DNA of 64,000 nt from a virus. A program made the translations under genes and the position numbers. The DNA lies in IMG/VR virus record IMGVR_UViG_3300043410_001892, positions 308,174 through 372,173 of that record; one strand, given 5' to 3'. Shown here piece by piece: positions 1-11,340 of the stretch. Every line of letters starts with the position of its first letter. The stretch's first letter is position 1. Below the pieces are notes generated by a model that was not told where the DNA came from, did no database searches, and saw only the letters and a program-made list of their open reading frames with translations.

Positions 1-3000
1 TATATTTGATGCTTTAAATAACTTAACAATGTTGATTGAATCGTTAGCAGTGTAAGATACTGAAGTAGTAGTTACATCTTGTCCCCAAACAAAATACAAT
101 CCGGTAATAGCTGGGAAATTTCCAGGATCTTGAATTGTAATTGAGTCATATGTAGATGAAACTGGTATAAAGACTTTATCGTAACTAGTTGCAGTATTTC
201 TAATTCTTACTCGATTAGTTTTGTTACGTATATTAGATGGGTTAAAGTATAACGTAATATAATCTGAAACAATAGTAGTTGAAACGAATGTATTTTTTTC
301 AAATGCATATACATTAGCAATAGATGGATTTGTGCTAAACCCAGTTCTACCAGTAATATAAATTAGTTCATCATACCATATTGGAGCAGTTGCACTTGTT
401 ATAGTTGATAATTCTTTACTTTGATAATTTCCAATTTTAACTGAAGTTAGAGCCAATAATTGTTTAGCAACATTGCCTTGTTTAATTTGGTTATTATCAT
501 TTGTAAGTTTAACTAGTTGTTTTGCCAATGTTCCGCTTACTGGAGCATCTACTAATTGACCTTGAAACTGTTTAACTTGTTTAATCAGTGGTACTGAATT
601 TGGATCAGTATAAGTTACATCAGTTTGTGTAGTTGAACGACCCCATGTGAAGTACATTCCTGAGATAGGAGGAAATTCGCGTGGTGCTTCGATTGTTACT
701 GAGTTAACAGTGGATGACACTACATTAAAGATTTGATTGTATCCAGTGTAAAGTTGTACAACACGAATTTTATCACCACCATTATATAAAGTTCTACCTG
801 TGTATAACGTGATGTAATTAGATGCAAGAGCAGTTGGTAAAATGATGTTTAAATCAAACTCGTACCATGCTGCAACTGATGGATTTGTGCTATGTCCACT
901 AATACCACTAACTGTAATCTGATCTGTATACCATATTACGGTTGGGAATGTTATACTTGTTGCACGTTCTGTACTTGCATATTTTCTATCAGATGTAAGT
1001 TTGACAATTTGTTTTGCTAAGTTGCCTGAAGTAACAGTTGTTCTATCAGATGCTACTTTAACTGATAGTGTGGTACTACTTACTTTGATAGCACTTGGTT
1101 CAGCTTTAACTATTATTCCTTTTAATTTTACACTATCGGATGACATCTTAGCAAGTGTATCTCTTAGTGAAATTTTAGAATTTATTAATATTCCATTAGC
1201 AGGAGTTACACTTGATGAACCTAATCCGGCTGAACCTTTGTTTAATGGTCTTAGCATTGAATAGTACAAGTTTTCTCTTGAATTAGTTGGGATAACAGTA
1301 GTTACTACTTGAGATTGTAAGTATACCGAAGCAGTAATTCGTTCTATATACAAGTTATCCATTGGCAATATAGTTGCTGGTTGTAAGAAACTAATTGAAT
1401 TGACTGTACCTGTAATTACTGTAGCAGTAATTGACATTAGGTCAGATGATATTTTTACAGTTGTGCCATTAGGATATGGAACTGCTAATTGCGTATCAAA
1501 GAATAATGTTTTAATAGTTGCAGGCGCAGATGTTGTAGTAATAACATTATTTTCAAACGTATACCACTGTAATATGTTGTTAGTTGCTGTTATTAAGTCA
1601 GATGTTTGTCTTGTAGCAAGTAATTTAAAATCACCTGTTATTTTCGTATCTTGGAAAACTTCAAGTCTGTTAGGTTGGCTAACATTTGTAACACCTGCAG
1701 CTCTATTACCAATTGAGTAATTAAATCCACGTAAGTTAGGTAATGTTTCAGTTGCGTACAAGTTTTCTCTTGGTAATGTAGTTTGAATAACAACACCGTA
1801 TTGCATTAATTGTGAAGCAACTAATGATCTACTGTATACTGGGTTTGAAACACTAACAATTGTCATACCGCTAATACTTGATGGAAAACCATCAACTTTT
1901 GCAAATGTTATGCTAAATGGTGTAGTTGATATTAGTTGTACAGTTGCAGAAAATCCACTTGATAACTGTTCAATTTTAACATAGTTGTTTTCATAGAATA
2001 GTTTAACTAAACCTTGTGTTGGACTATTAAATGTTAATGTCTGTGTTAATCCAGGAGTTGGTGTAGTTGATGCAACTATTTGATTTTCGTAAATATACCA
2101 AGATACAATATCATAGACTGCAGATTGACCAGTAACTGTTACTGGATTACCTTCAACTACATTATTAAAGTTAGATAACGCATACGATTTAACTGGGTCA
2201 CTTGGTACAGTAAATTTACTGTTAGCTGTAGGAGAAGTTGAAATCCCAGTTGGAATACCAAGTGGATTCATTTTTGCATATATTACTACTGGTGTTGCAT
2301 CACTAGAGTTTCCTGCATTAATATTAGATAAAACGCCGTATACTTCTTTATAAGTTTTTGCACTATATTTTTGAGGTACTACTTTTGAATAGAAGAAGTA
2401 ATCACATGGTCTTGATGCAGCACCATTTATAAGAATTGAATTTTGATCAATATAGTAATCAGTTGTAGCATATACCCCTATACCAGTATAGTTGATAGGA
2501 GGAAGTTGATCAATTTTAAGTTCGGGCAGTGTTGCAAGTTTATGTTTAAGTTTGGTTACTGTTTCAGTAGACAGTGCAATGTTATTACCTCTAACACCTA
2601 ATTTAATCTTTGTTAACGCTGATGCAGGTGTTGCGAATACATGTGTATTTGTAACAGTAAGTTTCATAAGTTTAGAAACTAGTAATTGCGTTGGTTCAGA
2701 TCTTACAGTTATTAGTTGTTTAGACATACTGCTCAATGATGATAGAGGATTAGGTGCAATTCCATTAACACTTCCGGTTAATTTAATAAAATTACCAATG
2801 AGTGGAAGAACTGGTAATGATTTAGCAAATATAACCTGCTTGCTTAATTGAGAATAACTAATATCTGCCGATACTGTTTTTAATTTTGTAATTGATTTAG
2901 ACAACCCTGATGACACAGGTGCTTCAAATACTTGAGAAGCTCCTGGTTTGTATTTTGTCATAGGTGACATAGAAATTACTGTTTTATCGGCTACTAATTT

Positions 3001-4599
3001 TGCTAATACTTTTTCTAATACAGCTGATCTAAGGTTGTTTCCAGACCCAGTACCTATAATTCGTACTCCAGATCGCAATCCAGGGCTTAAATTAAAGTAG
3101 TATAGATTTTCTCGAGGATTAACCGGTGTAGTTACTAATGAAACATTTTCTTGAGGAAATACGGATTTTGTAAAGTTATCAATGTATGTCCCATCAGTAA
3201 GGAATGCGTCAGACGTATCTAATATTACTGAATTGTTAGTACCTAATGCCACTGTGAATAATTTTGAATATCCATTTGTATTGTTTCTAAGTCTAATAGT
3301 GCTACCAGTTGGAAATGGTATTACGATTTGATTTTCAAAATATACAGTTTTAACTAATACTGCAGATGTGCCATATGTTAAAATATCAGAGTCGAATGCA
3401 TACCAAATACTTGTATTTGGATTTATAGTTATAAGATCAACTGATTGGCCAGTTATTGCAAAATTCTTATCACCAGTAAGAGCTTGATGTGTAAATGTTT
3501 CTAATTTGCTGTAGCTTGCTAATAAACGAGAATCTGCAAAGAATTGAGAAGTAGAAAATTTTACACCTCTAAAGTTTGGCAAATTTTCAGATGCAAATAA
3601 GTTCTCACGGGCCTTAGTAAGATTAGAAGGAACACCTTTACTTAACATTTCTGACTGCACTACAGATTTTGGATATACTTCCATAGTAACATTTACTAAT
3701 CTCAACGCTCCAGTATTTGTAGTAGGAAACCCGTCAACTACATCAAAAGTAATGCTTGCAACTGATGCTTCTCTAATTTGTACAATTGCACCAAACCCGG
3801 TTGTATCGTATGATATTTTAATTTTTTGATCTTTCTTATATCTTATTGATCCATTTTGAGAATTATCAAAGTATAACGTCTGTGTATTAACTACAGTCCG
3901 AGGTGATGATGTTAAAATTGCAGATTCTTTAATATACCAATCAACAACATTATACCCTAGATTGTACTGTCCGTTAATATATATTGGATTGTCAATTTCA
4001 GTTGATACGTTGTCAAACCAAGATAATTTAGGTGATACTTCTGGTAAGGTTGTAGTATTAAAGTTGTAATACCAACGTTTTGCAGATGTTGCTCCAGGTG
4101 CTGGAAAAGTAGTTGGTGCAGACGGCACAGGTGTACCTGGAAATAAATCAGTAGTAACGTTTACTAATCTAAGTCCGGCGGTATTAACTATTGGAAATCC
4201 ATCAAAGATATCAAAGGTAATACTTATTGGTGTAGATTCTTTAATAGTTACGATCTTGGAAAAACCGTCTCCAAGATATGTTAGTTTAATATCAGTATTT
4301 TTTCGATATAAGATCGCCCCAACTTTATCGGTATTATTAAGATATAAGGTTTGAGTTATAACCGGAGTTCTTATTGTTTTTGTAAGAATATTGCTTACAC
4401 TGCTAAGATACCAATCTGCTACATTATATGCAACATTGTATTGGCTACTTATGTAAGTAGGCGAATCAGTTTCAACTGGACTGTTTAAATATGTTGATAA
4501 TTTTCCAAAAACAGATGGAAGATCACATGAAACAAAGCTATCGGTTAATTGAAATGAGTTTGGTGCACCAGGTGCTGGAAAAATAATATTAGTAGTCAT
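1..4599 (-). CDS. Giant virion structural protein, partial
   Basis: The minus-strand frame stays open from an ATG at 4599 to the left edge (at least 1533 codons), so the C-terminus is missing. The translation is Ser/Thr/Asn-rich and modular. A segment (P/S)RENL(Y/F)(A/Y) recurs four times, blocks with a W-Y core followed by beta-rich sequence recur, and AKQ(I/L)VKLTSD-like units recur. No enzyme motif is seen. This suggests a very long beta-structured tail, baseplate or fibre protein. It lies directly downstream of another structural gene and its terminator, with fibre genes beyond. Family unknown; structural role is inferred from size, repeats and neighbours. Confidence 0.75.
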   Translation of the reverse strand, partial: MTTNIIFPAPGAPNSFQLTDSFVSCDLPSVFGKLSTYLNSPVETDSPTYISSQYNVAYNVADWYLSSVSNILTKTIRTPVITQTLYLNNTDKVGAILYRKNTDIKLTYLGDGFSKIVTIKESTPISITFDIFDGFPIVNTAGLRLVNVTTDLFPGTPVPSAPTTFPAPGATSAKRWYYNFNTTTLPEVSPKLSWFDNVSTEIDNPIYINGQYNLGYNVVDWYIKESAILTSSPRTVVNTQTLYFDNSQNGSIRYKKDQKIKISYDTTGFGAIVQIREASVASITFDVVDGFPTTNTGALRLVNVTMEVYPKSVVQSEMLSKGVPSNLTKARENLFASENLPNFRGVKFSTSQFFADSRLLASYSKLETFTHQALTGDKNFAITGQSVDLITINPNTSIWYAFDSDILTYGTSAVLVKTVYFENQIVIPFPTGSTIRLRNNTNGYSKLFTVALGTNNSVILDTSDAFLTDGTYIDNFTKSVFPQENVSLVTTPVNPRENLYYFNLSPGLRSGVRIIGTGSGNNLRSAVLEKVLAKLVADKTVISMSPMTKYKPGASQVFEAPVSSGLSKSITKLKTVSADISYSQLSKQVIFAKSLPVLPLIGNFIKLTGSVNGIAPNPLSSLSSMSKQLITVRSEPTQLLVSKLMKLTVTNTHVFATPASALTKIKLGVRGNNIALSTETVTKLKHKLATLPELKIDQLPPINYTGIGVYATTDYYIDQNSILINGAASRPCDYFFYSKVVPQKYSAKTYKEVYGVLSNINAGNSSDATPVVIYAKMNPLGIPTGISTSPTANSKFTVPSDPVKSYALSNFNNVVEGNPVTVTGQSAVYDIVSWYIYENQIVASTTPTPGLTQTLTFNSPTQGLVKLFYENNYVKIEQLSSGFSATVQLISTTPFSITFAKVDGFPSSISGMTIVSVSNPVYSRSLVASQLMQYGVVIQTTLPRENLYATETLPNLRGFNYSIGNRAAGVTNVSQPNRLEVFQDTKITGDFKLLATRQTSDLITATNNILQWYTFENNVITTTSAPATIKTLFFDTQLAVPYPNGTTVKISSDLMSITATVITGTVNSISFLQPATILPMDNLYIERITASVYLQSQVVTTVIPTNSRENLYYSMLRPLNKGSAGLGSSSVTPANGILINSKISLRDTLAKMSSDSVKLKGIIVKAEPSAIKVSSTTLSVKVASDRTTVTSGNLAKQIVKLTSDRKYASTERATSITFPTVIWYTDQITVSGISGHSTNPSVAAWYEFDLNIILPTALASNYITLYTGRTLYNGGDKIRVVQLYTGYNQIFNVVSSTVNSVTIEAPREFPPISGMYFTWGRSTTQTDVTYTDPNSVPLIKQVKQFQGQLVDAPVSGTLAKQLVKLTNDNNQIKQGNVAKQLLALTSVKIGNYQSKELSTITSATAPIWYDELIYITGRTGFSTNPSIANVYAFEKNTFVSTTIVSDYITLYFNPSNIRNKTNRVRIRNTATSYDKVFIPVSSTYDSITIQDPGNFPAITGLYFVWGQDVTTTSVSYTANDSINIVKLFKASNI

Positions 4600-4612
4600 G
4601 TTATTATTTACC

Positions 4613-4643
4613 AAAAAAATAGCTGCGGGTTAGGCAGCTATTT
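4613..4643 (-). terminator. Rho-independent terminator
   Basis: Read on the minus strand, a 10-bp stem (AAATAGCTGC / GCAGCTATTT) with a 7-nt loop runs into seven Ts. It lies just after the stop of the 4669-7734 gene and before the start of the giant gene. Confidence 0.85.
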
Positions 4644-4668
4644 CTTGTTTACCTAAACAACTGGTAAA

Positions 4669-7600
4669 TTATGCAGGAATTGCAAATCTAAAGTTGTTTA
4701 CAAATACTGCAGAAGGAGTAGTACTGTTTGATGCAGTAGTATCTTCTAAACTACGATATTGTGCAGTTACAGGAACGTTTGGTGATGCTACGTTAACGAT
4801 TGTAAATCTATAAGTTTCAACACCTGTTTTAGTTGATGTAACACTGTTACCAGGTGATGTAACAACCCAGTGATCAGTTGCAGGAGCAGTTGAATCATAG
4901 AAATCATTTACTGTATCAACAGTTACACTTACTGTATCCATCAATGAACCTAATGCACTTGGAATTACTTTTAAACCAAAAATTCTTCCACGGATATCTG
5001 GATCATATGCAGGCCCCATAACAACTACTGGGCTAAACATAAAGCGTTTGCTGTTATAAACGTTAGAGTTAACAGGTACTAAATTTCCTAAGTGCGGCAT
5101 TGGGAACGCGTTTGTAACTGTAGCAGTCATTAAACCTGCAGAAAGTGTACCAGGAGAATTACCATACATACCAGTTGCACTTTGTTCAATTAAATGTCCC
5201 CAACGTCCAGTAGTAATTGTACATGCTGAATAAACATGAGCATTTTTACCAATTAAGTCACCACTACTTACATGCACACGTGGGCAAGCATAGATACCAC
5301 CATGTACTGACAAGTTAACACTGTTTAATGTGTAGTCACTCGGAGCAGTTGGAATTTGTGATGATCCAGTTGGGAATCTATCAGAATGGAAGTATGCAAA
5401 GCAAGGCCATGGACTGATGTTTGGTTGTCCAGTAGGCGAAATACTTGTGAAATAGTTTACACCATTTGAAGTAGTTGTTCCTAAACCTGTACCAACGTCT
5501 TCTGGTTGTGCTCTTTCAAATTCAATACAACCTAACCATGATTTTTGTACATTTAAGAATGATTTACCTTGGATAATAAAGTATCTTGGTTTAGCAAACA
5601 AATACAAGAAACCACCTGCAGTCAGCGATGTAGTTGTACGATCGATAACAGCACTTACTGAAGCTGTGTTATCACTTAAATCAGCTTTGTTTAAACCAAC
5701 ACCACCTGATTGTCCAAGTCCAGCAACCCAACGTTCGTATACAACTAAGTTATATGCACCGTCAGATGTAGCAAATGTACCTGTTGATTGCATTGGCCAC
5801 CAACGGAATCCAAAGTATTTACGATCTAAGCTTTGGTTAAACAATGCAACCGATGCTTCAGCTGATTTGTTTGGAGCTGAGTAAATAAATTCAATAAACT
5901 CGTTTTGTCCTGAAGAAGGTGTTGGGCACCAAACTGCTGGAGATTGTGCTGCTGCAATTTGTGATACTGGAATTGAGTTACGTAATGGTGTACCAAGTAC
6001 TAAGTTGTATGGACCAGCACCTGTTTGTGATACGATATATGTATACAATGGAACAGTTCTAAAAATTGGTGTAATACCAACTGTTGCTGCAAATGAATAA
6101 CTTGCAGTGAATGCAGAATCAGATGTAATAGATGCAACGGTTGTGTAAACACCTGCGATACATACTTCAGCACCGACATGTAATTCAGTTCCAAATTTAG
6201 TACCATAACCTGTAACAGTTGTACCTGCACCAGTAACAGCAACTGAACCAGTTAACATAACAGGAGGTCCGCCAGCATTTTGAATTTTGATAAAGTTGTT
6301 AACTGTGTTAATACCTGAAACTGTGTTTACAGTAATTGATGTAGCACCAATTGTTGCTGCAGTAGTAACATAAGATACAGTTGAGAATTTACCAATTGCA
6401 GTTGCACCTTCACGTGTACCTTCTAATACATAACCGTGAATTTTTTTCTTTTTGTATACAGTTGACAATGCAGGAATTGTAGGCATATCTTGTCCTACGC
6501 GGAACATTGTATCACTGATGATTTGAACAACAGTTGCTTCAGTTCCATTAACAATAATATCGTCACCTACACGCAATTCTTGTGATAACACAGTATTACC
6601 TGATTGAACATACGCAATCAATGTGTCATCTTTTCTAAATGGAGATGCCGAAATTGCTTCACGAATAGTACCATCAGTACCGCCTGATGAATATGTCGGT
6701 GCAGATAAAGTTGCAGCGTTGTATGCAGTTGGAGTGAATGTACGTAATTCATCACCAATCCATACTTGACTTGCAGCTAATGGTAAATCCCAGTAGAAGT
6801 TAGCACCAACTACGTTACCTGGTATAACTGCTGAAGCACCGGCTGCAACAGCGATAGTTCCACGTGGGTATGATTTTACTTTTAAGTTACTGTCAAAGAA
6901 ATCAAAACCAGCGTTAACTGTTAGTTGTGTGTTGCTAAGAATTGCAGTAATTTGTCTAACACGACCACCGATTACAATTGTTCTACCAGCAACACCGTTG
7001 ATTGCTTTGTAAATTGCTGATGCAGTTGAAATTGCAGATGCAGGCGGTACTGTTACAGTTGCAGTTGTATCATTAGTTACAGTTGCAATTGTGAAGTAGT
7101 TACTTGCACCAATTCTAATTGAATCACCAGGTTGTAATGCTGTAGTTGAAAGACCAGTACCTGTTGCAAATTGTGAATTAACACCAGTAATAACACCGTC
7201 TGTACCAACTGTAACGGTTACTGCAGCAGTACCTGTAAGTTGTACGTCGGTTACTTGGTTTGTAAGTTCACTTAAAAAGTATGTTCCAGTACCGTTAACG
7301 ATTGTGCTGTTTAAATCCGCTGTAACTGCAACAGATCCGCTAATGATATTTGAAAAATTGTAGTACCCTGTACCAGTTGTTGTGTTGTTAGCTGTCCCCA
7401 ATAAAGTATAGTTAATAACTTTAATTGAAGATGCAGTTGTAACTGCAGGGCTAAATGCTTGAGTTACAGTAAAACTTGTATCAGAAGCAACTGATTGTAC
7501 AATACGCAATTGCCCGGCAAGCATGATAGTATCGCCTGCTCTTACTTGTGTGTTAAAAATTGTGTTGTTTGTACCAGTAACAGTTGTGCTTGCTGCTGTT

Positions 7601-7734
7601 GCTGTCCCCTGTAACGTATCGTTTCGTAACCATTTGTCAACAGTTGCGAAAGTAGGCCATTGTTCAGAACCTGTACCACTTGCTGGGTATGTGATTGCTG
7701 CACTATTTCTGCCAAGTTCGTTAAGTACTGCCAT
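4669..7734 (-). CDS. Repeat-rich virion structural protein (1021 aa)
   Basis: No enzymatic motif is seen. Several copies of an about 50-aa beta module occur, roughly at residues 45-95, 130-180, 175-235 and 490-545. Its pattern is TVTGTxTxFxT-x-L-x-GD-x-I-x-I followed by V-x-SI-x-SDT-x-F. The C-terminal half is non-repetitive and ends FRFAIPA. AAGGAG lies 8 nt before the ATG. The likely role is a tail, fibre or surface virion protein, from composition and position among fibre genes. A host or capsule attachment function cannot be decided from sequence. Confidence 0.8.
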   Translation of the reverse strand: MAVLNELGRNSAAITYPASGTGSEQWPTFATVDKWLRNDTLQGTATAASTTVTGTNNTIFNTQVRAGDTIMLAGQLRIVQSVASDTSFTVTQAFSPAVTTASSIKVINYTLLGTANNTTTGTGYYNFSNIISGSVAVTADLNSTIVNGTGTYFLSELTNQVTDVQLTGTAAVTVTVGTDGVITGVNSQFATGTGLSTTALQPGDSIRIGASNYFTIATVTNDTTATVTVPPASAISTASAIYKAINGVAGRTIVIGGRVRQITAILSNTQLTVNAGFDFFDSNLKVKSYPRGTIAVAAGASAVIPGNVVGANFYWDLPLAASQVWIGDELRTFTPTAYNAATLSAPTYSSGGTDGTIREAISASPFRKDDTLIAYVQSGNTVLSQELRVGDDIIVNGTEATVVQIISDTMFRVGQDMPTIPALSTVYKKKKIHGYVLEGTREGATAIGKFSTVSYVTTAATIGATSITVNTVSGINTVNNFIKIQNAGGPPVMLTGSVAVTGAGTTVTGYGTKFGTELHVGAEVCIAGVYTTVASITSDSAFTASYSFAATVGITPIFRTVPLYTYIVSQTGAGPYNLVLGTPLRNSIPVSQIAAAQSPAVWCPTPSSGQNEFIEFIYSAPNKSAEASVALFNQSLDRKYFGFRWWPMQSTGTFATSDGAYNLVVYERWVAGLGQSGGVGLNKADLSDNTASVSAVIDRTTTSLTAGGFLYLFAKPRYFIIQGKSFLNVQKSWLGCIEFERAQPEDVGTGLGTTTSNGVNYFTSISPTGQPNISPWPCFAYFHSDRFPTGSSQIPTAPSDYTLNSVNLSVHGGIYACPRVHVSSGDLIGKNAHVYSACTITTGRWGHLIEQSATGMYGNSPGTLSAGLMTATVTNAFPMPHLGNLVPVNSNVYNSKRFMFSPVVVMGPAYDPDIRGRIFGLKVIPSALGSLMDTVSVTVDTVNDFYDSTAPATDHWVVTSPGNSVTSTKTGVETYRFTIVNVASPNVPVTAQYRSLEDTTASNSTTPSAVFVNNFRFAIPA

Positions 7735-7781
7735 TTTTTATTCTCCTTATTAATGAAGTAAGCTCGTCACTTCGATAAATG

Positions 7782-7788
7782 TATTTAG
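7782..7788 (-). promoter_or_regulatory. Candidate T4-like late promoter box
   Basis: Minus-strand CTAAATA followed by C lies 48 nt before the start of the 1021-aa gene. It resembles the T4 late -10 element TATAAATA. Inference from recurrence across the window. Confidence 0.4.
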
Positions 7789-7794
7789 TTTATT

Positions 7795-9009
7795 TCACTG
7801 ATTATAAAGTAAAGTTAGACTAAAATTAGTACCTGCTCCTGCCACTACGCTAACCGTAAGTCGATCATTTGTATTGATACCAATTTGTAAACCAGTGTAC
7901 ATTGCTGTAATATTTGGTGCGTCAATTTGAAAAAATTGAACTAAGTCACCGCTTTTATATAATCCAACCATTATTTGTGAGGTTGTCATATTACCAACTG
8001 TTAGCTGTACAGATGTTATTAGTGAAGTAGCAACTGGAACAAAAATTGCACTTCCTAAAAGTGGTGCATGGAATTCTCCTAATATATTAAATGTTTTAAT
8101 TATAACAGGTGGGACATTATTTAAATCTTCGTAACTACCAGTTTTTGCTACAGTTGATAATCCTAAATTTGTAAATGCATTTAATTTTTCAGTATCTGAC
8201 AGATTTTGATTATTAACATCATATCTTATTGATGCAGTTACAAATTCAGTATATTCTAATCCATCTGCAGTAGAATTAACTCTTAAAACATTACCAGCTG
8301 CCCCGATTGGTAATGTAGTCATCTCATTATTAAGAGAACCAATTAGTATATCATTGGGATTAATAGATGAAAGACCAGTACCACCGTATTGTGGAGTTAT
8401 AACAGTACCATTCCACTCACCGGTAGTAATTGTTCCTAATGTAGTGATACTTGTTTGACCAACGTATGTGCTATCGATATCAATATTGGTAGTTGATACT
8501 ACAATTCGTCCATCAGTTCCTGCTTGTATTATCCCAGGAGGTCCTTGTTCACCTGTTGCACCGGTTGCACCAGTTGGTCCTTGTACACCAGGTACACCTT
8601 GTGGACCAGTATCACCTGTATCACCTTTAGGTCCTTGTAATCCGGTTTCTCCTTGTGGTCCAGTTAAACCAATAGGACCTTGATCACCAGTATCTCCCTT
8701 AGGTCCCTGTAAACCAGTTTCTCCTTGTGGTCCAGCAGGTCCAGTTTCACCTGTATCACCCTTAGGTCCTTGTAATCCAGTTTCACCTTGTGGTCCAGCA
8801 GGTCCAGTTTCACCTTGTGGACCAGTTGCACCCGGAATACCTTGTCCACCTGTTGAATATGGTAAATCATTCCATCGATGAATTCCATCACCAATCTTAA
8901 ATTTACCACCTTGATCTAATTCAATTGCTAATTCACCTTCAGCAAGAAGTGGATTATAATAAGTCCAGTCTGCCGCGAGTCCTCGCCGTAGTTGTAGCTG
9001 ATTAGCCAT
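7795..9009 (-). CDS. Collagen-like tail fibre protein (404 aa)
   Basis: The N-terminus (residues 1-55, [10 protein letters not shown]...[11 protein letters not shown]...KIGDG) matches the phage-fibre attachment domain seen in Mtd-type and other tail proteins. Residues about 57-160 are continuous Gly-X-Y collagen repeats ([16 protein letters not shown] type). The C-terminal 240 residues are beta-rich and probably form the distal trimeric head. The start overlaps the end of the upstream collagen-like gene by 8 nt, so the two are translationally coupled. Likely a host-recognition fibre; receptor unknown. Confidence 0.85.
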   Translation of the reverse strand: MANQLQLRRGLAADWTYYNPLLAEGELAIELDQGGKFKIGDGIHRWNDLPYSTGGQGIPGATGPQGETGPAGPQGETGLQGPKGDTGETGPAGPQGETGLQGPKGDTGDQGPIGLTGPQGETGLQGPKGDTGDTGPQGVPGVQGPTGATGATGEQGPPGIIQAGTDGRIVVSTTNIDIDSTYVGQTSITTLGTITTGEWNGTVITPQYGGTGLSSINPNDILIGSLNNEMTTLPIGAAGNVLRVNSTADGLEYTEFVTASIRYDVNNQNLSDTEKLNAFTNLGLSTVAKTGSYEDLNNVPPVIIKTFNILGEFHAPLLGSAIFVPVATSLITSVQLTVGNMTTSQIMVGLYKSGDLVQFFQIDAPNITAMYTGLQIGINTNDRLTVSVVAGAGTNFSLTLLYNQ

Positions 9010-11056
9010 TTATTCCTCCAAAATCAAAGGTTACTAATCCGCCGTATACTGAATTAGGTCCACCTCCGTCTATCATAAATTGTGATAAATCACCTTTAGG
9101 TCCTTGTGGTCCAATCGGACCAATATCACCTGTGTCGCCTTTAGGTCCTTGCGGTCCTACAGCTCCGTCTATTCCTTGTCTTCCGTCAACACCGGCAGGT
9201 CCTTGTTCTCCCTGAGGTCCTTGTGGACCAATTGGTCCAGTTTCACCTTGAATTCCTTGAATTCCTTGTGGACCAGTTTCGCCTTGAATTCCTTGAATTC
9301 CTTGTGGACCTTGATCTCCGGTATCGCCTTTAGGTCCCTGTATGCCTTGAATCCCTTGTGGACCAGTTAAACCAATTTCTCCTTTAAGACCTTGTTCGCC
9401 TTGTGGTCCTTGTGGCCCAATCGGTCCAGTTAAACCAGTTAAACCACGTGGTCCTTGTTCTCCCTGAAGGCCTTGAGGTCCTTGGTCGCCTTGTGGACCA
9501 ATTAATCCTGCAGGTCCTTGTGGTCCTTGTGGCCCAGTTAAACCATCTGCTCCCTGTGGTCCTTGTGGTCCAACAGCACCAGTTAAACCAGTAGCGCCAG
9601 TTAGTCCGCGTTCTCCCTGAAGTCCCTGCGGACCTTGCGGTCCTTGTGGACCAGTTAAACCAGTAGCACCTGTTGCACCAGTTAACCCCTGTGGTCCTTG
9701 AGCACCTTGTTCGCCTTGAGGACCAGTAGCACCAGTTAAACCACGTAGACCTTGCGGTCCTGTTGGTCCAATTTCTCCTTGTGGTCCTTGTATACCTTGA
9801 GCACCAGTTAATCCAGTTAAACCACGTTCCCCTTGTATACCTTGATCGCCTTGTGGTCCTTGTGGTCCAACAGCACCAGTAGCACCGGTAGCACCAGTTA
9901 GGCCACGCTCTCCTTGTATACCTTGCGGTCCTTGTGGTCCAACAGGACCAGTTGCGCCAGTTGCTCCTGTAGCGCCAGTTGCACCTGGTAATCCGTCTGC
10001 ACCTGCAGGGCCTTGTGGTCCAACTGCGCCAGTAGCACCAGTTAAACCAGTTAGTCCGCGTTCGCCTTGTAATCCCTGCGGTCCTTGTTCGCCTTGTGGT
10101 CCGGCAGCACCAGTTAAACCAGTTAGTCCGCGTTCTCCCTGCGGTCCTTGTGGTCCAATTGGTCCTTGTTCACCAGTAGCACCAGTTAAGCCGCGCGGTC
10201 CAGTCGGTCCTGCCGGTCCGGTATCGCCTTGTATACCTTGTGGACCAGTTGCGCCAGTAGCACCAGTTAAACCAGTAGCGCCAGTTAACCCCTGTGGTCC
10301 TTGTAATCCCTGTGGTCCTTGTGGGCCAACAGCACCAGTTGCACCAGTAGCGCCAGTAGCGCCTGGTAATCCGTCTGCACCTGCAGGTCCTTGTGGTCCA
10401 GTTGGTCCAGTTAAGCCAGTTAACCCACGTGGTCCTTGATCACCGGTATCACCTTTAGGTCCAGTTGGTCCAGTTAAACCAGTAGCACCAGTAGCACCAG
10501 TTAGTCCTCGTTCCCCTTGTATACCTTGAGGTCCGTCAGGTCCAGTTGGTCCGGTTAAACCAGTTAAACCACGTGGTCCTTGATCGCCTTGAGGTCCTTG
10601 TGGACCAGTTAAGCCTTGAGGTCCTTGTGGTCCAGCTGGGCCAGCTGGCCCTTGTGGTCCTGTAGTATATTCGACGCTAATAGTTCCGTCTGCGCTAACA
10701 GTAATACCAGAACCAATTTTAACACCGCCGAGGATAGATGAAGTAGCAATAGGTGTAGCAGATGCAGATCGCCATGTATTTGCATATCGGATATTTAGAT
10801 TGCCAGTTGTGGTATTCCACCACAAAGTACCTGGATCTAAAGAAGATGGAGGAGTGCTTGAAACGTAGATTGTTGCGTTGCCGGAACCCCCTCCACCTCC
10901 AGATCCTCCAAAGGTGAGTGGAATACCGCCAAGCGTTATACCGTCAGATAATCGTAAATCGCCGACATCTTCGTTATAAAATATAATACCTTTTTCGCCG
11001 ACAAAGTCGTCGGCATCAATTTTAACACGTCCTGATCTAATCTTTTGAGTGGTCAT
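9002..11056 (-). CDS. Long collagen-like tail fibre protein (684 aa)
   Basis: Residues 1-55 ([28 protein letters not shown], interrupted, then LSDGITLGG) form an N-terminal virion-binding domain. A Gly-rich hinge and a short beta domain follow. About 500 residues of uninterrupted Gly-X-Y triplets then run from roughly residue 130 to 640, rich in GPQGPQG, GERGLTG and GATGATG. The tail after the collagen is only about 30 residues, so the tip may be contributed by the overlapping downstream fibre. Repetitive DNA here makes length variation by slippage or recombination likely. Confidence 0.85.
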   Translation of the reverse strand: MTTQKIRSGRVKIDADDFVGEKGIIFYNEDVGDLRLSDGITLGGIPLTFGGSGGGGGSGNATIYVSSTPPSSLDPGTLWWNTTTGNLNIRYANTWRSASATPIATSSILGGVKIGSGITVSADGTISVEYTTGPQGPAGPAGPQGPQGLTGPQGPQGDQGPRGLTGLTGPTGPDGPQGIQGERGLTGATGATGLTGPTGPKGDTGDQGPRGLTGLTGPTGPQGPAGADGLPGATGATGATGAVGPQGPQGLQGPQGLTGATGLTGATGATGPQGIQGDTGPAGPTGPRGLTGATGEQGPIGPQGPQGERGLTGLTGAAGPQGEQGPQGLQGERGLTGLTGATGAVGPQGPAGADGLPGATGATGATGATGPVGPQGPQGIQGERGLTGATGATGAVGPQGPQGDQGIQGERGLTGLTGAQGIQGPQGEIGPTGPQGLRGLTGATGPQGEQGAQGPQGLTGATGATGLTGPQGPQGPQGLQGERGLTGATGLTGAVGPQGPQGADGLTGPQGPQGPAGLIGPQGDQGPQGLQGEQGPRGLTGLTGPIGPQGPQGEQGLKGEIGLTGPQGIQGIQGPKGDTGDQGPQGIQGIQGETGPQGIQGIQGETGPIGPQGPQGEQGPAGVDGRQGIDGAVGPQGPKGDTGDIGPIGPQGPKGDLSQFMIDGGGPNSVYGGLVTFDFGGING

Positions 11057-11106
11057 ACATGTATTTATTGTAGATTATCAAAAGATTAAGCAGGGTGTAT
11101 AAGTAA

Positions 11107-11340
11107 CTAGCGACGTCGTTTAGCTAGAATCGCTTCTTTTTCTAATTTTTTACGGTAACGTGCTTTTGCAGCGCCTGCTTCACGTTTACGCTTTGTAGTG
11201 GGTTTTTCGTAGAATTCTTTCTTACGTAGAGTTTCTAATTTATTTGAATCTTCAACTTTGCGTTTAAATCTACGCAATGCTTGTGTAATATTTTCATTTT
11301 CTCTTACTGAAACTTTAACTTTATTCTGCAGTGTTATCAT
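11107..11340 (-). CDS. rpsU: Ribosomal protein S21 (bS21) homologue
   Basis: The 77-aa basic protein carries the S21 core: [19 protein letters not shown], then [16 protein letters not shown]. bS21 sits on the 30S subunit near the anti-Shine-Dalgarno and is the ribosomal protein most often found in phages. I chose the ATG at 11340 because GAGGAAG lies just upstream; longer in-frame starts lie inside the preceding gene. The start overlaps the upstream stop by 20 nt. It could bias host ribosomes toward phage mRNAs. Confidence 0.95.
   Translation of the reverse strand: MITLQNKVKVSVRENENITQALRRFKRKVEDSNKLETLRKKEFYEKPTTKRKREAGAAKARYRKKLEKEAILAKRRR

Noticed and set aside
1001-2851. Plus-strand ORFs at 1001-1264, 1400-1720 and 2552-2851
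   Set aside because: They lie antisense to the continuous giant minus-strand frame, lack ribosome binding sites and show translated-shadow composition.
8468-10621. Plus-strand and alternative-frame ORFs within the collagen-like genes
   Set aside because: Low-complexity shadows created by the Gly-X-Y coding repeats on the opposite strand or in other frames.
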